The notes under the pieces: model-generated | Told to the model about the DNA's origin: nothing | Database searches by the model: none | What the model saw: the letters and a program-made list of their open reading frames with translations, nothing else | Translations under genes and position numbers: made by a program | DNA from: Magnetococcales bacterium | GTDB taxonomy: Bacteria; Pseudomonadota; Magnetococcia; Magnetococcales; DC0425bin3 | NCBI GenBank assembly: GCA_015229045.1 | Contig: JADGCJ010000021.1 | Span: 1-36,617 of the forward strand | Length of the DNA stretch: 36,617 bases | Reading direction: 5' to 3' | Shown here: positions 8,052 to 16,903 of the stretch, piece after piece | Position numbering within the stretch: the stretch's first letter is position 1 | How the letters are laid out: each line of letters opens with the position of its first letter

Positions 8052-9584
8052 TTACGCAATCAACCTGTCGAGTTGGTGGCGCGCCACCTCGGCGTCATCG
8101 AAGGGGAGAACCCGATCAGCCATGATCTGGTTGGTTTCGTGCCCCTTACCCGCCAGCAGAACGGCATCACCGGCCGAGGCCAGACTGATGGCTCGCGCTA
8201 TGGCCATGTCGCGGCCGGCAATCTCCAGGCAGGTGCGACCCTCAGCCATCCCGGCGGCCCCTTCGAGGATGCTCCGGCGAATGGCCGCCGGATCTTCATG
8301 GCGCGGATTGTCATCGGTGACGATGCTCACATCAGCCAGACGAGCGCTGATGCACCCCATCATGGCACGTTTAGTCCGGTCACGCTCGCCGCCGCAGCCA
8401 AAAACGGCAATCAGACGTCCCGGCGTGAGCTGCCGGGCCGTGATCAACAGGCGTTCCAGGGCATCCGGCGTATGGGCAAAATCGACGACAACGGCAAAAG
8501 GCTGCCCCCGATCAACAACCTGCATACGTCCCGCCGGAGGTGTGAAGTCGGCCAGACCAGCCCGGACCACCTCAAGAGGGATCCCCATCTGCGAGGCCAG
8601 GGCCGCCGCCGCCAGGGCATTGGCCACATTGAAATAACCGGCCACCGGCAGATGAATGGCCCCTGTACCGGCGGGGGTCACCATTTGGAAGCGGGTTCCC
8701 TGCCAGGTCATGGTCAGGGCCTCGGCCTGAAAATCTCCCCGGCCACCCCTGTCACTGGCAAAGGTTGAAAAGGGCATGCCCGACGCCTGGCACAGGCGCA
8801 TCACAGCCGCCCCGCGCGGGTCATCGCCATTGATCACGCCGCGCAGGCTCTGGCCAGCCTGAAACAGGCGCGACTTGGCCGCAAAATAGGCCTCCTCGCT
8901 CCCATGGTAATCCAGATGGTCACGGGTCAGGTTCAGGAAAGCCCCTGCATCAAAGCGCAGGGAGGCCACACGCTGTTGGTCGAGGGCGTGCGAAGAGACC
9001 TCCATGACGGAGGTCGTGCAACCGGCTGTCTGCATCTCCTGGAGCAGGGATTGCAGGGTAAGCGGATCCGGCGTGGTCATGCTGCTGGTACGCTGCATGC
9101 CCGGCCAGCGATGGCCGGTGGTACCCATCACTCCCACCCGCTCCCCGGCACGGCTCAGGATCGCTTCCACCATGGCTGCCACGGTGGTCTTGCCATTGGT
9201 GCCCGTGATGCCGACATGGCGCATCCCCCGGGCCGGATGCCCCAAAAAAGCCGCCGCCAACCAGGACAGGGCCAGGCGTGGCTCGGCATGCACCAGCCGA
9301 CACACCCGGTCGGCCACAGCGGGATCCGGGCGCCAGGTGCCATCATCAAGGATGGCCACGGCTCCCCGTTCCAGGGCCTGATCGATGAAGCGACGCCCAT
9401 CGGAGTGTGTTCCCGACAGGGCGGCAAAGAGAGAACCGGGCGCAACCTGCCGGGAGTCCGCCGTCAAACCGACGGGCAGCGTGTCCGGCCCCAGACAGAC
9501 CAGGCCGGGACACCCTTCCGCCAGGGTTTGACACCGCTGCCTGTATCTGTTGTGCAACGATGGCGTCGTGTTTCCCTGGTTCAT
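8052..9584 (-). CDS. murE: UDP-MurNAc-tripeptide synthetase, meso-diaminopimelate type
   Basis: MurE adds meso-DAP to UDP-MurNAc-L-Ala-D-Glu in cytoplasmic peptidoglycan precursor synthesis. The start is the ATG at 9584, which overlaps the ftsI stop as ATGA; a longer in-frame extension lies wholly inside ftsI. This gives 510 residues. The ATP loop GITGTNGKTT is at about 125-134, followed by the TTPDPL segment, EVSSHALDQ, the NLTRDHLDYHG block and DFAHTPDALE. DNPR at 425-428 (DNPRHEDP) is the motif that selects meso-DAP over lysine and supports a Gram-negative host. It is coupled to ftsI upstream and followed by ymdB instead of murF. Confidence 0.97.
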   Translation of the reverse strand: MNQGNTTPSLHNRYRQRCQTLAEGCPGLVCLGPDTLPVGLTADSRQVAPGSLFAALSGTHSDGRRFIDQALERGAVAILDDGTWRPDPAVADRVCRLVHAEPRLALSWLAAAFLGHPARGMRHVGITGTNGKTTVAAMVEAILSRAGERVGVMGTTGHRWPGMQRTSSMTTPDPLTLQSLLQEMQTAGCTTSVMEVSSHALDQQRVASLRFDAGAFLNLTRDHLDYHGSEEAYFAAKSRLFQAGQSLRGVINGDDPRGAAVMRLCQASGMPFSTFASDRGGRGDFQAEALTMTWQGTRFQMVTPAGTGAIHLPVAGYFNVANALAAAALASQMGIPLEVVRAGLADFTPPAGRMQVVDRGQPFAVVVDFAHTPDALERLLITARQLTPGRLIAVFGCGGERDRTKRAMMGCISARLADVSIVTDDNPRHEDPAAIRRSILEGAAGMAEGRTCLEIAGRDMAIARAISLASAGDAVLLAGKGHETNQIMADRVLPFDDAEVARHQLDRLIA

Positions 9585-11734
9585 TGCAGTTCCAGCCGCA
9601 GCCCTCCGTCGGGAAGGGCCACCTGCCGCACCACCTGCCCGGAACCCTGGATCTGCGGAATGACGCCCTTGCCGGCAACGATCTCCAAGGCCTGCCACAG
9701 ACTCATGCCGATCAAACTCTCCGGTTCCGGTTGATCCTTGGGTCGGTCCGGATTGAAGACATGGCCGGCGATGGGCGGCATGGGAGCATTCTTGGGGATT
9801 TCCGGCAGAACGGCCAGCAGAGGAAGAACCTCCTGGGCAATCTCCTTGAAGACTGGTGCCGCCACAATGCCACCATAATACTGGCCGACAGGTTCATCCA
9901 AACCCACATAGATCAGCAGGCGCGGATGGTCGGCGGGAATGAAGCCGACAAAAGAGGAAAAATAGCGACCGGCAGCGTAACCGCCCGTCGGAGAGGCCTT
10001 TTGCGCTGTACCCGTCTTGCCGGCGGCCACATACCCCTCGACGGCGGCCTGGGGTGCCGTTCCCTCCTGACTGACCACATCCGCAAGAATCTTGCGCATG
10101 ACCTGTGACGTCGCTTCGCTCAGCACCTGTGTCGGCGGGTTGCGCTTTTGCGGAACCAGACGGCCATTGACGATCCGGCCCGCCGCCAGATGGGGTTCAT
10201 AAAGCTGGCCTCCGTTGACAATGGCTGCGGCAGCATTGGCCAACTGGATGGGAGTGGCACTGATGCCCTGACCAAAAGAGCGGTTGGCGAGTCCCACCCG
10301 CACGTAGTGCTTGATATCGGGAAAGCGCCCGCTCGCCTCGTAATCGAGTTCCACACCCGTCGGACGGGCAAAGCCAAAGCGATGCAGATAGGGTTCCTGG
10401 CGTTCATTGCCGAGCAGCAAACCAATCTTGGCTGCCCCGACGTTGGAGCTTTTCTGCAAAATCTGGCTGACCGTCAACACTTGACCTTTCCGGTGCGTAT
10501 CGCGAATTCTTCGCCCCCCAACAACGATGCTGCCCCCTTCGACGTCGAAGGGACTGTCAGGGCGCACCACACCCTGGTCCAGGGCAGCGGAGACCGTAAA
10601 GATCTTGAAGGTGGAGCCCGGTTCGAAGGCATCCATGACCACCCGGTTACGCCGGTCCTTGGGTTCGCTCTCGGCCAGGTTGTTGGGATTGAAGCTGGGC
10701 TGGTTGACCATGGCCAGAATATCCCCATTGTCGGGATCCAGGACCACAACCACGCCGGATTTTGATTTGGTACGGGTCATCGCCTTGAGCAGGGCACGAT
10801 AGGCAACATACTGGATCGTCGTATCGATGGTCAGGACCAGATCGGTCCCGGGGTGGGCCGGCTGCAAAACCTGCGCCTGCGGCATGGGACGCCCCAGACG
10901 ATCCCGAACGATGAGACGCACCCCGGATTTGCCACGCAGGACGGTCTCAAAGGAGCGCTCCAGACCCTCCACGCCATGGCCATCGATATCGACAAAACCG
11001 ACAAAGTGGGCCGTCAACTCCCCCAGCGGATAAAAACGCTGCAATTCGGGTACGAAAAAGAGTGCCGGTCCGTCGGGCTCCTCGTTGGTGCGCTCCGCCT
11101 TTTCCCGAAGCAACTTTTCCTCTGTGGCCTGGATTTTTTCAACGACATCCGGTGAGAGTCGGCGTTTCAGGATTGGATAGGATCCTGGACGTGCCTTGCT
11201 CAAACGTTTTTCCAGCACGTCGGTATCCATGTCCAGGAGGGGTGCCAGCCATTTGGCCATTTCGACCGAGTCGCTCATCCGGTCACGGTCCAGCGAGAGG
11301 GTCTTGACAGGCAGGCTGGTCGCCATCGTCCGACCATGACGATCAAGAATGCGGCCTCGTACACCCGGTATCGCCACCCTTTTTTTATACTGACTTTCAG
11401 CCTTTTCCCGCAGCGAGTCCCCCTGCAAAATAGTGAGATCCATGGCCCGGATCCCCAGAAGAGTGAAGCTCAGGAGAAAGACACCGACCACAAAGCGCAT
11501 CCGGCTCTGAAAATGAGCCTCGCTGTCCCGTGGCACGAGGGGGTTGGGCAGACGCGACAAGATACCCTGCCGACCTCCAGATGCAGAGGGGGGACGCACA
11601 ATGCGTTTGGGACGCACAGGAGACGGGCGCGGCGCACCCCCTCCTTTACGACCAAAGGAGAACGAAAACCCCGGTTTCCGAACGGCTGGTTGGGGGCGGG
11701 GAGCCGATGCATCTTTGGACTTGCCAATTTTCAT
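9581..11734 (-). CDS. ftsI: Division-specific transpeptidase PBP3 (FtsI)
   Basis: FtsI is the monofunctional class B penicillin-binding protein that crosslinks septal peptidoglycan, acting in the periplasm from an inner-membrane anchor. The product is 717 residues. It has a long basic, proline-rich cytoplasmic N terminus (1-78), one membrane helix at about 79-97, the dimerisation/linker domain with RGRILDRHGR at 126-135, and a transpeptidase domain with S374-x-x-K (STFK), SSN at 429-431 and KTG at 573-575. A C-terminal region at about 655-717 resembles one PASTA repeat, unusual for Gammaproteobacteria but seen in other groups. It is coupled by 4-nt overlaps to ftsL and murE. Confidence 0.96.
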   Translation of the reverse strand: MKIGKSKDASAPRPQPAVRKPGFSFSFGRKGGGAPRPSPVRPKRIVRPPSASGGRQGILSRLPNPLVPRDSEAHFQSRMRFVVGVFLLSFTLLGIRAMDLTILQGDSLREKAESQYKKRVAIPGVRGRILDRHGRTMATSLPVKTLSLDRDRMSDSVEMAKWLAPLLDMDTDVLEKRLSKARPGSYPILKRRLSPDVVEKIQATEEKLLREKAERTNEEPDGPALFFVPELQRFYPLGELTAHFVGFVDIDGHGVEGLERSFETVLRGKSGVRLIVRDRLGRPMPQAQVLQPAHPGTDLVLTIDTTIQYVAYRALLKAMTRTKSKSGVVVVLDPDNGDILAMVNQPSFNPNNLAESEPKDRRNRVVMDAFEPGSTFKIFTVSAALDQGVVRPDSPFDVEGGSIVVGGRRIRDTHRKGQVLTVSQILQKSSNVGAAKIGLLLGNERQEPYLHRFGFARPTGVELDYEASGRFPDIKHYVRVGLANRSFGQGISATPIQLANAAAAIVNGGQLYEPHLAAGRIVNGRLVPQKRNPPTQVLSEATSQVMRKILADVVSQEGTAPQAAVEGYVAAGKTGTAQKASPTGGYAAGRYFSSFVGFIPADHPRLLIYVGLDEPVGQYYGGIVAAPVFKEIAQEVLPLLAVLPEIPKNAPMPPIAGHVFNPDRPKDQPEPESLIGMSLWQALEIVAGKGVIPQIQGSGQVVRQVALPDGGLRLELQ

Positions 11735-12009
11735 GGGTCATCCTGGCGCCAGACCCGCCACTGGTCGGAGCGTGGCGGTTCCATGCCCAACTCCTTGCGT
11801 GCCCGACGTTCGATGGTGTTCAATCCAGTACGGTAGACCCATTCTACCTGCAGGGCCTGCTCTTCATCCAGGAGGCGCAGTCTCTCTTTTTGGGCGGCAT
11901 CCAAACTGCGGTGGCCAGCCAGCATCCAGCTGCGCGAAGCGACCGTCGCCGCCGCCGTGATCACAAGCACGATCGTCAACACCACCGACAAAAGCCAATA
12001 AGGTCTCAT
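11731..12009 (-). CDS. ftsL: Cell division protein FtsL
   Basis: FtsL is a bitopic divisome protein that partners FtsB and FtsQ and activates FtsWI. The ATG at 12009 overlaps the rsmH stop by ATGA; this gives 92 residues and places the membrane helix right at the start (RPYWLLSVVLTIVLVITAAA, residues 2-21). A periplasmic helix follows with spaced leucines (about 30-60) of coiled-coil character and the ERRARKELGM segment typical of FtsL/FtsB-like proteins. Sequence conservation is low in this family, so the identification relies on topology and on its position between rsmH and ftsI. Confidence 0.9.
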   Translation of the reverse strand: MRPYWLLSVVLTIVLVITAAATVASRSWMLAGHRSLDAAQKERLRLLDEEQALQVEWVYRTGLNTIERRARKELGMEPPRSDQWRVWRQDDP

Positions 12010-13001
12010 GCGCCATCCATCCTTCCCGGCAATCGCTCCGCCACCCGCATCCGGGCGCTGCGGGCACGCGGATTCCTTTGCACCTCGGCGGGCGATGCTG
12101 TCCACGGTTTGCGGGCAATCAGGCGCAAGGTCGGTACCGGAACGACAGAGGCGACAGGCGGCGGCAACCTCGGGTCGCCAGCGACAGGGGGCCGGACACC
12201 CTGGCGAAAAGCCTCCTTGACCAGACGATCCTCCAGAGAGTGAAAGCTGATCGCCACCAGACGCCCGCCAGGCTTGAGGCAGGTGACCCCTGCGGCCAAT
12301 CCGGAGCGCAGCTCACCCAGTTCATCGTTGACCGCGATACGCAAGGCCTGAAACGTCCTGGTCGCCGGATGGATCCCCCCACGTTTGCCGGGAACCACCC
12401 GTTCCAGGAGTTTCGCCAACTGGCGCGTCGTGGTCAATGGGGCTTGCAGACGCGCAGCGACAATGGCCCGCGCCACCCGGCGGGCATGGCGCTCATCCCC
12501 ATGATGAAACACCAGGTCGGCCAGCTCCTCCTGACCAAGACGGTTGACAAGATCGGCCGCCGTGGGACCACCAACCGGATTCATGCGCATATCCAGGGGC
12601 CCGTCCGCCTGAAAAGAGAACCCGCGCTCCGGAACATCCAACTGCCGCGAAGAGACCCCCAGGTCGAAGAGAACCCCATCCACCCGCTCGATCCCCAACT
12701 GCCGCAAAGAATCCGCCAGCCTGCCGAACGTGCCGTGCAGAAGCGTCAAGCGTCCCTGCCAGGATTGTACGGCCCCGGCCCCGTGGGCAATGGCCTCCGG
12801 ATCCCGATCCAGGGCGATCACCCGCCCGTGCGGCGCCGAGGCCACCAGCAGACCATGGCTGTGTCCACCCCCCCCGTAAGTGGCATCGACGAGGATGCTC
12901 CCACTCTGCGGGGCCAGGGCCTCAAGAACTTCCGAGGTCATGACCGGGGTATGATACCCCCCTGACTCCCCAGAGAGAGCCTGGGCAGGGCAACCCTCCA
13001 T
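12006..13001 (-). CDS. rsmH: 16S rRNA m4C1402 methyltransferase RsmH (MraW)
   Basis: RsmH N4-methylates C1402 of 16S rRNA using SAM. The ATG at 13001 follows GGAGG after a short spacer, better than the TTG at 13046, and gives 331 residues. Motifs include HTPVM near the start, the SAM-binding VDATYGGGGHSHGLL, ALDRDPEA, DGVLFDLGVSSRQLD, RGFSF, DMRMN, the RTFQALRIAVNDEL block and ISFHSLEDR. It is the first gene of the surviving dcw segment. No mraZ lies upstream, where a 133-bp inverted-repeat element occupies the gap. Confidence 0.96.
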   Translation of the reverse strand: MEGCPAQALSGESGGYHTPVMTSEVLEALAPQSGSILVDATYGGGGHSHGLLVASAPHGRVIALDRDPEAIAHGAGAVQSWQGRLTLLHGTFGRLADSLRQLGIERVDGVLFDLGVSSRQLDVPERGFSFQADGPLDMRMNPVGGPTAADLVNRLGQEELADLVFHHGDERHARRVARAIVAARLQAPLTTTRQLAKLLERVVPGKRGGIHPATRTFQALRIAVNDELGELRSGLAAGVTCLKPGGRLVAISFHSLEDRLVKEAFRQGVRPPVAGDPRLPPPVASVVPVPTLRLIARKPWTASPAEVQRNPRARSARMRVAERLPGRMDGA

Positions 13002-13080
13002 GGCCCCCTCCGAGGTGTGACGGCAGCTGCCGGTTCCTTCCTGCAACTATTCTCTCTCCAGACCGTTTGAGCGTGAACCA

Positions 13081-13213
13081 TTCATACCCATTTGCATTCA
13101 TCGCGACAACTTCGTTGGCTGCGTCGTCGGCTCCTCACCGTACCCAAACACGTACTGTCTCGTCGCCTCCTCCTTGCTGCCTCGTTCTCGCATCGACTGC
13201 AAATGGGTATCAA
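13081..13213. mobile_element. 133-bp MITE-like element with terminal inverted repeats
   Basis: The ends TTCATACCCATTTGCA (13081-13096) and the complement of 13198-13213 match at 15 of 16 bases; the inner 13 are perfect. The interior codes for nothing convincing and is rich in CGTCG and CTCC motifs. A degenerate half copy lies at 1380-1450 on the other strand. Size, ends and dispersal fit a non-autonomous transposon or a similar dispersed repeat. No clear target duplication is seen. Confidence 0.7.
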
Positions 13214-13372
13214 CTCCCCGTCATGATATCGCCGATCACCCGTCGGGTTCATCGTTTTTTCTTTATCATAAGAAAATTTTACTTTCGCAAAGGATGTTTT
13301 TGGAGTACACAACCAGCCCTGGACCAGACGGGTCATGCAAAATTTGGGTTGTCTGTTCTGTATTATCTTAAA

Positions 13373-13431
13373 TTGATTATAAAAACATATAATTTATAGA
13401 TAATAAAAATTTTTAATTACCATTAAAAATT
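13373..13431 (+). promoter_or_regulatory. AT-rich upstream region with dyad, candidate promoter of the REC-GGDEF gene
   Basis: From about 13240 to 13435 the base composition drops sharply in GC relative to the flanks. TTGATT (13373-13378), 16 nt, then TATAGA (13395-13400) is a tolerable promoter pair. Directly after it lies a perfect dyad, AATTTTTAAT (13408-13417) and ATTAAAAATT (13422-13431), with a TACC loop. The rest of the 13002-13536 gap, apart from the 13081-13213 element, holds no gene I can support. Confidence 0.35.
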
Positions 13432-13536
13432 GCAATCGCTACACTGGCAGCAAGGGTGGCCGTGAGAGGGTTTCTTGAAAAACGCCCGGCGCCTGCTATC
13501 TGGTGGCTGAAATGAATCTGTTCGGGAGGTTCGCTC

Positions 13537-14853
13537 ATGTCCTGGTTAGATTTCACGCCCAAAGATGAGATCCTGGTCAATTCCCTGCGGGTTCTTTACG
13601 TTGAGGACAATCTGGAGATTCGGGAAGAAATGACCGAGTTGCTGGTCGGCCATGTCAGTCAGGTCTATCCCTGCCAGAGTGCCCAGCAGGGACTGGAAAC
13701 CTACCAGGAACAGCAACCCGACCTGATCATCACCGACATACGCATGGCTTTCATGGACGGCTTGAGCATGGTGCAGAAAATCCGTCAAATGGATGCGGAT
13801 GTGCCGGTCATCGTCACCACCGCCTTCAGCAACGATGACTATTTCATCCGCTCCATCGACCTGGGCATCGACAGCTACCTTCTCAAACCCGTCTTGCCGG
13901 AAAAACTGACAGATGCCCTGTTGCGATGCGCAAAACGTCTCTGGAACAAGAGACAACGTGATGCCGCCGATGGTTACCTGAGCTTCGTCCTGGAGATCCA
14001 TCCCAACTATCTCATGGTCCTGAACAGGGGACGTATCGAGTACCTGAACCAGACCTTCCTGAATTTTGCCCGGGTCGATACCCTGCAGGAGTTTCTCGAA
14101 CGCTTCAAAAATCTCGATCCTTTCCTCGATCCCCACAGGGGCAACCAACCCAGGAACTGGGTGGCGCGACTGCAATATCTGGTCACCACGAACATTCCCA
14201 TCGTTTTCATGCACCATCCAGACAATCCGGGCGGCACACGCCAGCCGTTCATCGTGTCGAGCAATCAGCTCCCCGAAGAGAACAGGATCGTCTTCACCTT
14301 CGCCGATATCACCAGCATTGAAAACCAGTTGCGTGATCTCAGGGTCAAGGCCTTTCAGGATCCCCTGACCGGAGTTTGCAATCGGGAGATGTTGGGCGAC
14401 ATCCTGCGCGCCGAGTTCAAGCGCGCCGAACGCCACAAAACTCCCCTGTGCCTGATCATGATCGACATCGATCACTTCAAACAGATCAACGACAGCTTCG
14501 GTCACCCTGCCGGAGACCTCGTTTTGCAACAAATGTCCGTGTTGGTAAAGGAGAACCTGCGCGGTTCGGACACCTTCGCACGCTGGGGTGGCGAGGAGTT
14601 CATCATCGTCACGCCCGACACCAACCAGGACGCGGCACTCAAACTGGCCGAAAAAATTCGCCTCATCATCTCCAGCCATATCTTTCCAAAGGTGGAACAC
14701 ATCACCGCGAGCTTTGGCGTGGCCGCTTTCCAGACAGGAGACACCCCGCTGCGCCTGGCTGAACGTGTCGATCAGGCCTTGTACGCCGCCAAACATGCAG
14801 GACGTAATTGTGTACGGGACTACCAAAGCAGCCTGACAGATGAAACAACGTAA
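13537..14853 (+). CDS. Response regulator diguanylate cyclase (REC-linker-GGDEF)
   Basis: The product is 438 residues that should make c-di-GMP under phosphorelay control in the cytoplasm. The REC domain spans about 16-130, with the acidic pair E23/D24, phosphoacceptor D67 (ITDIRM) and K117 (LLKP). A middle segment (about 145-262) ends in FADITSIENQLRDL, the usual end of a PAS-like fold followed by a signalling helix. The GGDEF domain (about 268-430) has DPLTGVCNR, DIDHFKQIND, an active GGEEF at 351-355 and an inhibitory RxxD site (R342, D345) five residues before it. GGGAGG lies 8 nt before the ATG. It overlaps the following kinase gene by 14 nt, so the two are probably partners. Confidence 0.95.
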   Translation: MSWLDFTPKDEILVNSLRVLYVEDNLEIREEMTELLVGHVSQVYPCQSAQQGLETYQEQQPDLIITDIRMAFMDGLSMVQKIRQMDADVPVIVTTAFSNDDYFIRSIDLGIDSYLLKPVLPEKLTDALLRCAKRLWNKRQRDAADGYLSFVLEIHPNYLMVLNRGRIEYLNQTFLNFARVDTLQEFLERFKNLDPFLDPHRGNQPRNWVARLQYLVTTNIPIVFMHHPDNPGGTRQPFIVSSNQLPEENRIVFTFADITSIENQLRDLRVKAFQDPLTGVCNREMLGDILRAEFKRAERHKTPLCLIMIDIDHFKQINDSFGHPAGDLVLQQMSVLVKENLRGSDTFARWGGEEFIIVTPDTNQDAALKLAEKIRLIISSHIFPKVEHITASFGVAAFQTGDTPLRLAERVDQALYAAKHAGRNCVRDYQSSLTDETT

Positions 14854-16903
14854 AGTCACCCGCCATCAGCGCCAGGCTGCCTCAAAAAAAAATGTGAGTC
14901 TGGCCAGACTGGTGCAGCTGCGTTCGGCTGCTTTGTTGACCGCCTACGTCAAGATCGACGAGCGCCAGGAAGAGTTGAGCAAGGTTGCCTCCATCGTCTC
15001 CGCCTCCAGCGATCACATGTCCCTGCTCGACGCAAACTACACCTACCAGGTGGTCAACGACAGCTACCTGGAGTACTGGGGCAAAACCCGGGAGATGATC
15101 ATCGGACACAGCGTCGCCGACCTGCTTGGTCGGGAGATATTCGACGAAAAGATCCGCCTGATGCTGGACGAGTGTCTGGCCGGTCGTTCCATCAACTATG
15201 AAGCATGGTTTGACTTCCCGACGCGGGGCCGTCGTTTCATGAACGTCTCCTACTACCCCTACCTCGACCGCAGGCGGGTGGTCTCCGGTGTCGTCGTCAT
15301 CGCCAGGGATATGACCGAACTGAAGGCGATCTCGGACGCGTTGGAAGAGAGTGAACACCGTTTTCGCTGCCTTTTCGACGCCATGCCCGCAGGCGTGGCC
15401 GTCTATCGCCCCACCGAGGATGGGGAGGACTTCATTTTCCGTGACATGAACAAGTCAGGGCAGCGCATCTCCGAGGTCGATGTCACCGCCATCCGCAATC
15501 GCCCTTTGACCAAGGTCATGCCCGGGGTTGCCAGGATGGGACTGCTCCAGGTGTTCCAGGAGGTCAACAGGAGTGGCAGACCCCAATCCCACTCCCTGAC
15601 GCTGTACCAGGATCAACGCACCAGCCACTGGGTGGAAAACTATGTCTATAAACTGCCCAACGGCGAGCTGGTCGCCATCTACGAAGACTGGACCGACAGA
15701 AAAAGACTGGAGGAGTCCGTCAAGAGTATGGCCAAGTTTCCCAACGAAAATCCCTACCCGGTTCTGCGTGTACTCCGGAATGGAACGTTGATTTTTACCA
15801 ATGCCAGTGCCATACCCCTCCTCCAGGCATGGGGGTGCGGGATCGGGGAAAAGCTCCCCGAACCTCAGCTCACCAGGTTTCAATCGGTCATCGACTCGGG
15901 CAAAAACCGGATCATCGAGGAGTCTCTGGGGGAGCGCATCTATTCGCTCAATCTGGTTCCCTTTCCCGACTCCGGGTACATCAATCTTTACGCCATGGAT
16001 ATCACGCCTCTCAAAAAGGCCCTGGCCCAACTCGAAGAGCGAAATCAAATCATAGAAAACATCAATCTCCACCTGGAACAGCGTGTCCTGGAGGGGGTCC
16101 GGCAGCTGCGTGACAAGGATGCCATCCTCATCCATCAATCACGTCGGGCAGCCATGGGCGAGATGATCAACACCATTGCCCATCAGTGGCGGCAGCCTCT
16201 CAACACCCTCGTTCTGATCATAGCCAATATTGAAAGTGCCTGTCTGACCTGCATCACCCCTGAAAAAACCTCGAAAGAAAAAGTCCTGCAAGAGAAGGTG
16301 GTCAAGGCCTACAATATTATTCAGCAGATGTCTGAAACAATTGACGATTTCCGACGTTTCTTCCGCCCGGACAAGGTTCCTGTACCCTTCAACCTCAGCC
16401 AGACCGTCCAAGAGGCCATCCCGCTGTTCGATTGCGCGCTCTCCAGCCTTGGCATCGCCCTCGACCTGACGATAAAAGATCCCATGCTGCCACTCATGGG
16501 CTATCCCAACGAACTTTCCCAGACCTTGCTGATCCTTGTCTCCAACGCCAAAGACGCCATCCAGGAGAGCAAACAGCCCTCGGGAAGAATAGTCATCAAC
16601 GTCACGCGCAGCGAGGAGCATGGTGTCATCACCGTGGACGACAATGGCGGCGGCATCCCCCCTTCTGTCGTCGACCATATTTTCGACCCCTATTTCACCA
16701 CCAAAGACGACACCCATGGCACAGGCATCGGCCTGCACATCGCCAAGATGATCATCGAACAGAACATGCAGGGAAACCTGACAACCATGCCACTCCCTGG
16801 CGGCACTCGTTTTGAAATACGTCTGCCGCTGCATAACCTGTCCGAAGCAGACCTCAACCTTGTCAACCAGGGGGATCCGGATACACAGGGCCATCGCATT
16901 TAA
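14840..16903 (+). CDS. Cytosolic PAS-domain sensor histidine kinase
   Basis: The product is 687 residues with no membrane helix, so a soluble sensor. PAS-like domains occupy about 48-162 (ending VVVIARDMTELK), 172-287 (ending YEDWTDRKRL) and a more divergent 298-392 (ending YAMDITPLKKA). A coiled-coil follows at 393-430. The dimerisation/phosphoacceptor region has H448 in AHQWRQPLNTL. The ATPase domain carries the N box (ILVSNAKDAIQ), DDNGGGIP, DPYFTTK and HGTGIGLHIAK. It lies inside the end of the REC-GGDEF gene, suggesting it phosphorylates that regulator. Its TAA stop coincides with the left edge of an intergenic repeat. Confidence 0.94.
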   Translation: MKQRKVTRHQRQAASKKNVSLARLVQLRSAALLTAYVKIDERQEELSKVASIVSASSDHMSLLDANYTYQVVNDSYLEYWGKTREMIIGHSVADLLGREIFDEKIRLMLDECLAGRSINYEAWFDFPTRGRRFMNVSYYPYLDRRRVVSGVVVIARDMTELKAISDALEESEHRFRCLFDAMPAGVAVYRPTEDGEDFIFRDMNKSGQRISEVDVTAIRNRPLTKVMPGVARMGLLQVFQEVNRSGRPQSHSLTLYQDQRTSHWVENYVYKLPNGELVAIYEDWTDRKRLEESVKSMAKFPNENPYPVLRVLRNGTLIFTNASAIPLLQAWGCGIGEKLPEPQLTRFQSVIDSGKNRIIEESLGERIYSLNLVPFPDSGYINLYAMDITPLKKALAQLEERNQIIENINLHLEQRVLEGVRQLRDKDAILIHQSRRAAMGEMINTIAHQWRQPLNTLVLIIANIESACLTCITPEKTSKEKVLQEKVVKAYNIIQQMSETIDDFRRFFRPDKVPVPFNLSQTVQEAIPLFDCALSSLGIALDLTIKDPMLPLMGYPNELSQTLLILVSNAKDAIQESKQPSGRIVINVTRSEEHGVITVDDNGGGIPPSVVDHIFDPYFTTKDDTHGTGIGLHIAKMIIEQNMQGNLTTMPLPGGTRFEIRLPLHNLSEADLNLVNQGDPDTQGHRI

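Noticed and set aside
7306..8637. 443-codon open frame on the plus strand
   Set aside because: It covers ymdB and part of murE in antisense, crossing two certain genes; no motif.
13002..13080. Remnant of mraZ upstream of rsmH
   Set aside because: The short sequence between the rsmH start and the inverted-repeat element shows no MraZ motif in any frame.
13546..14859. 437-codon open frame on the minus strand
   Set aside because: It is an exact antisense shadow of the REC-GGDEF gene.
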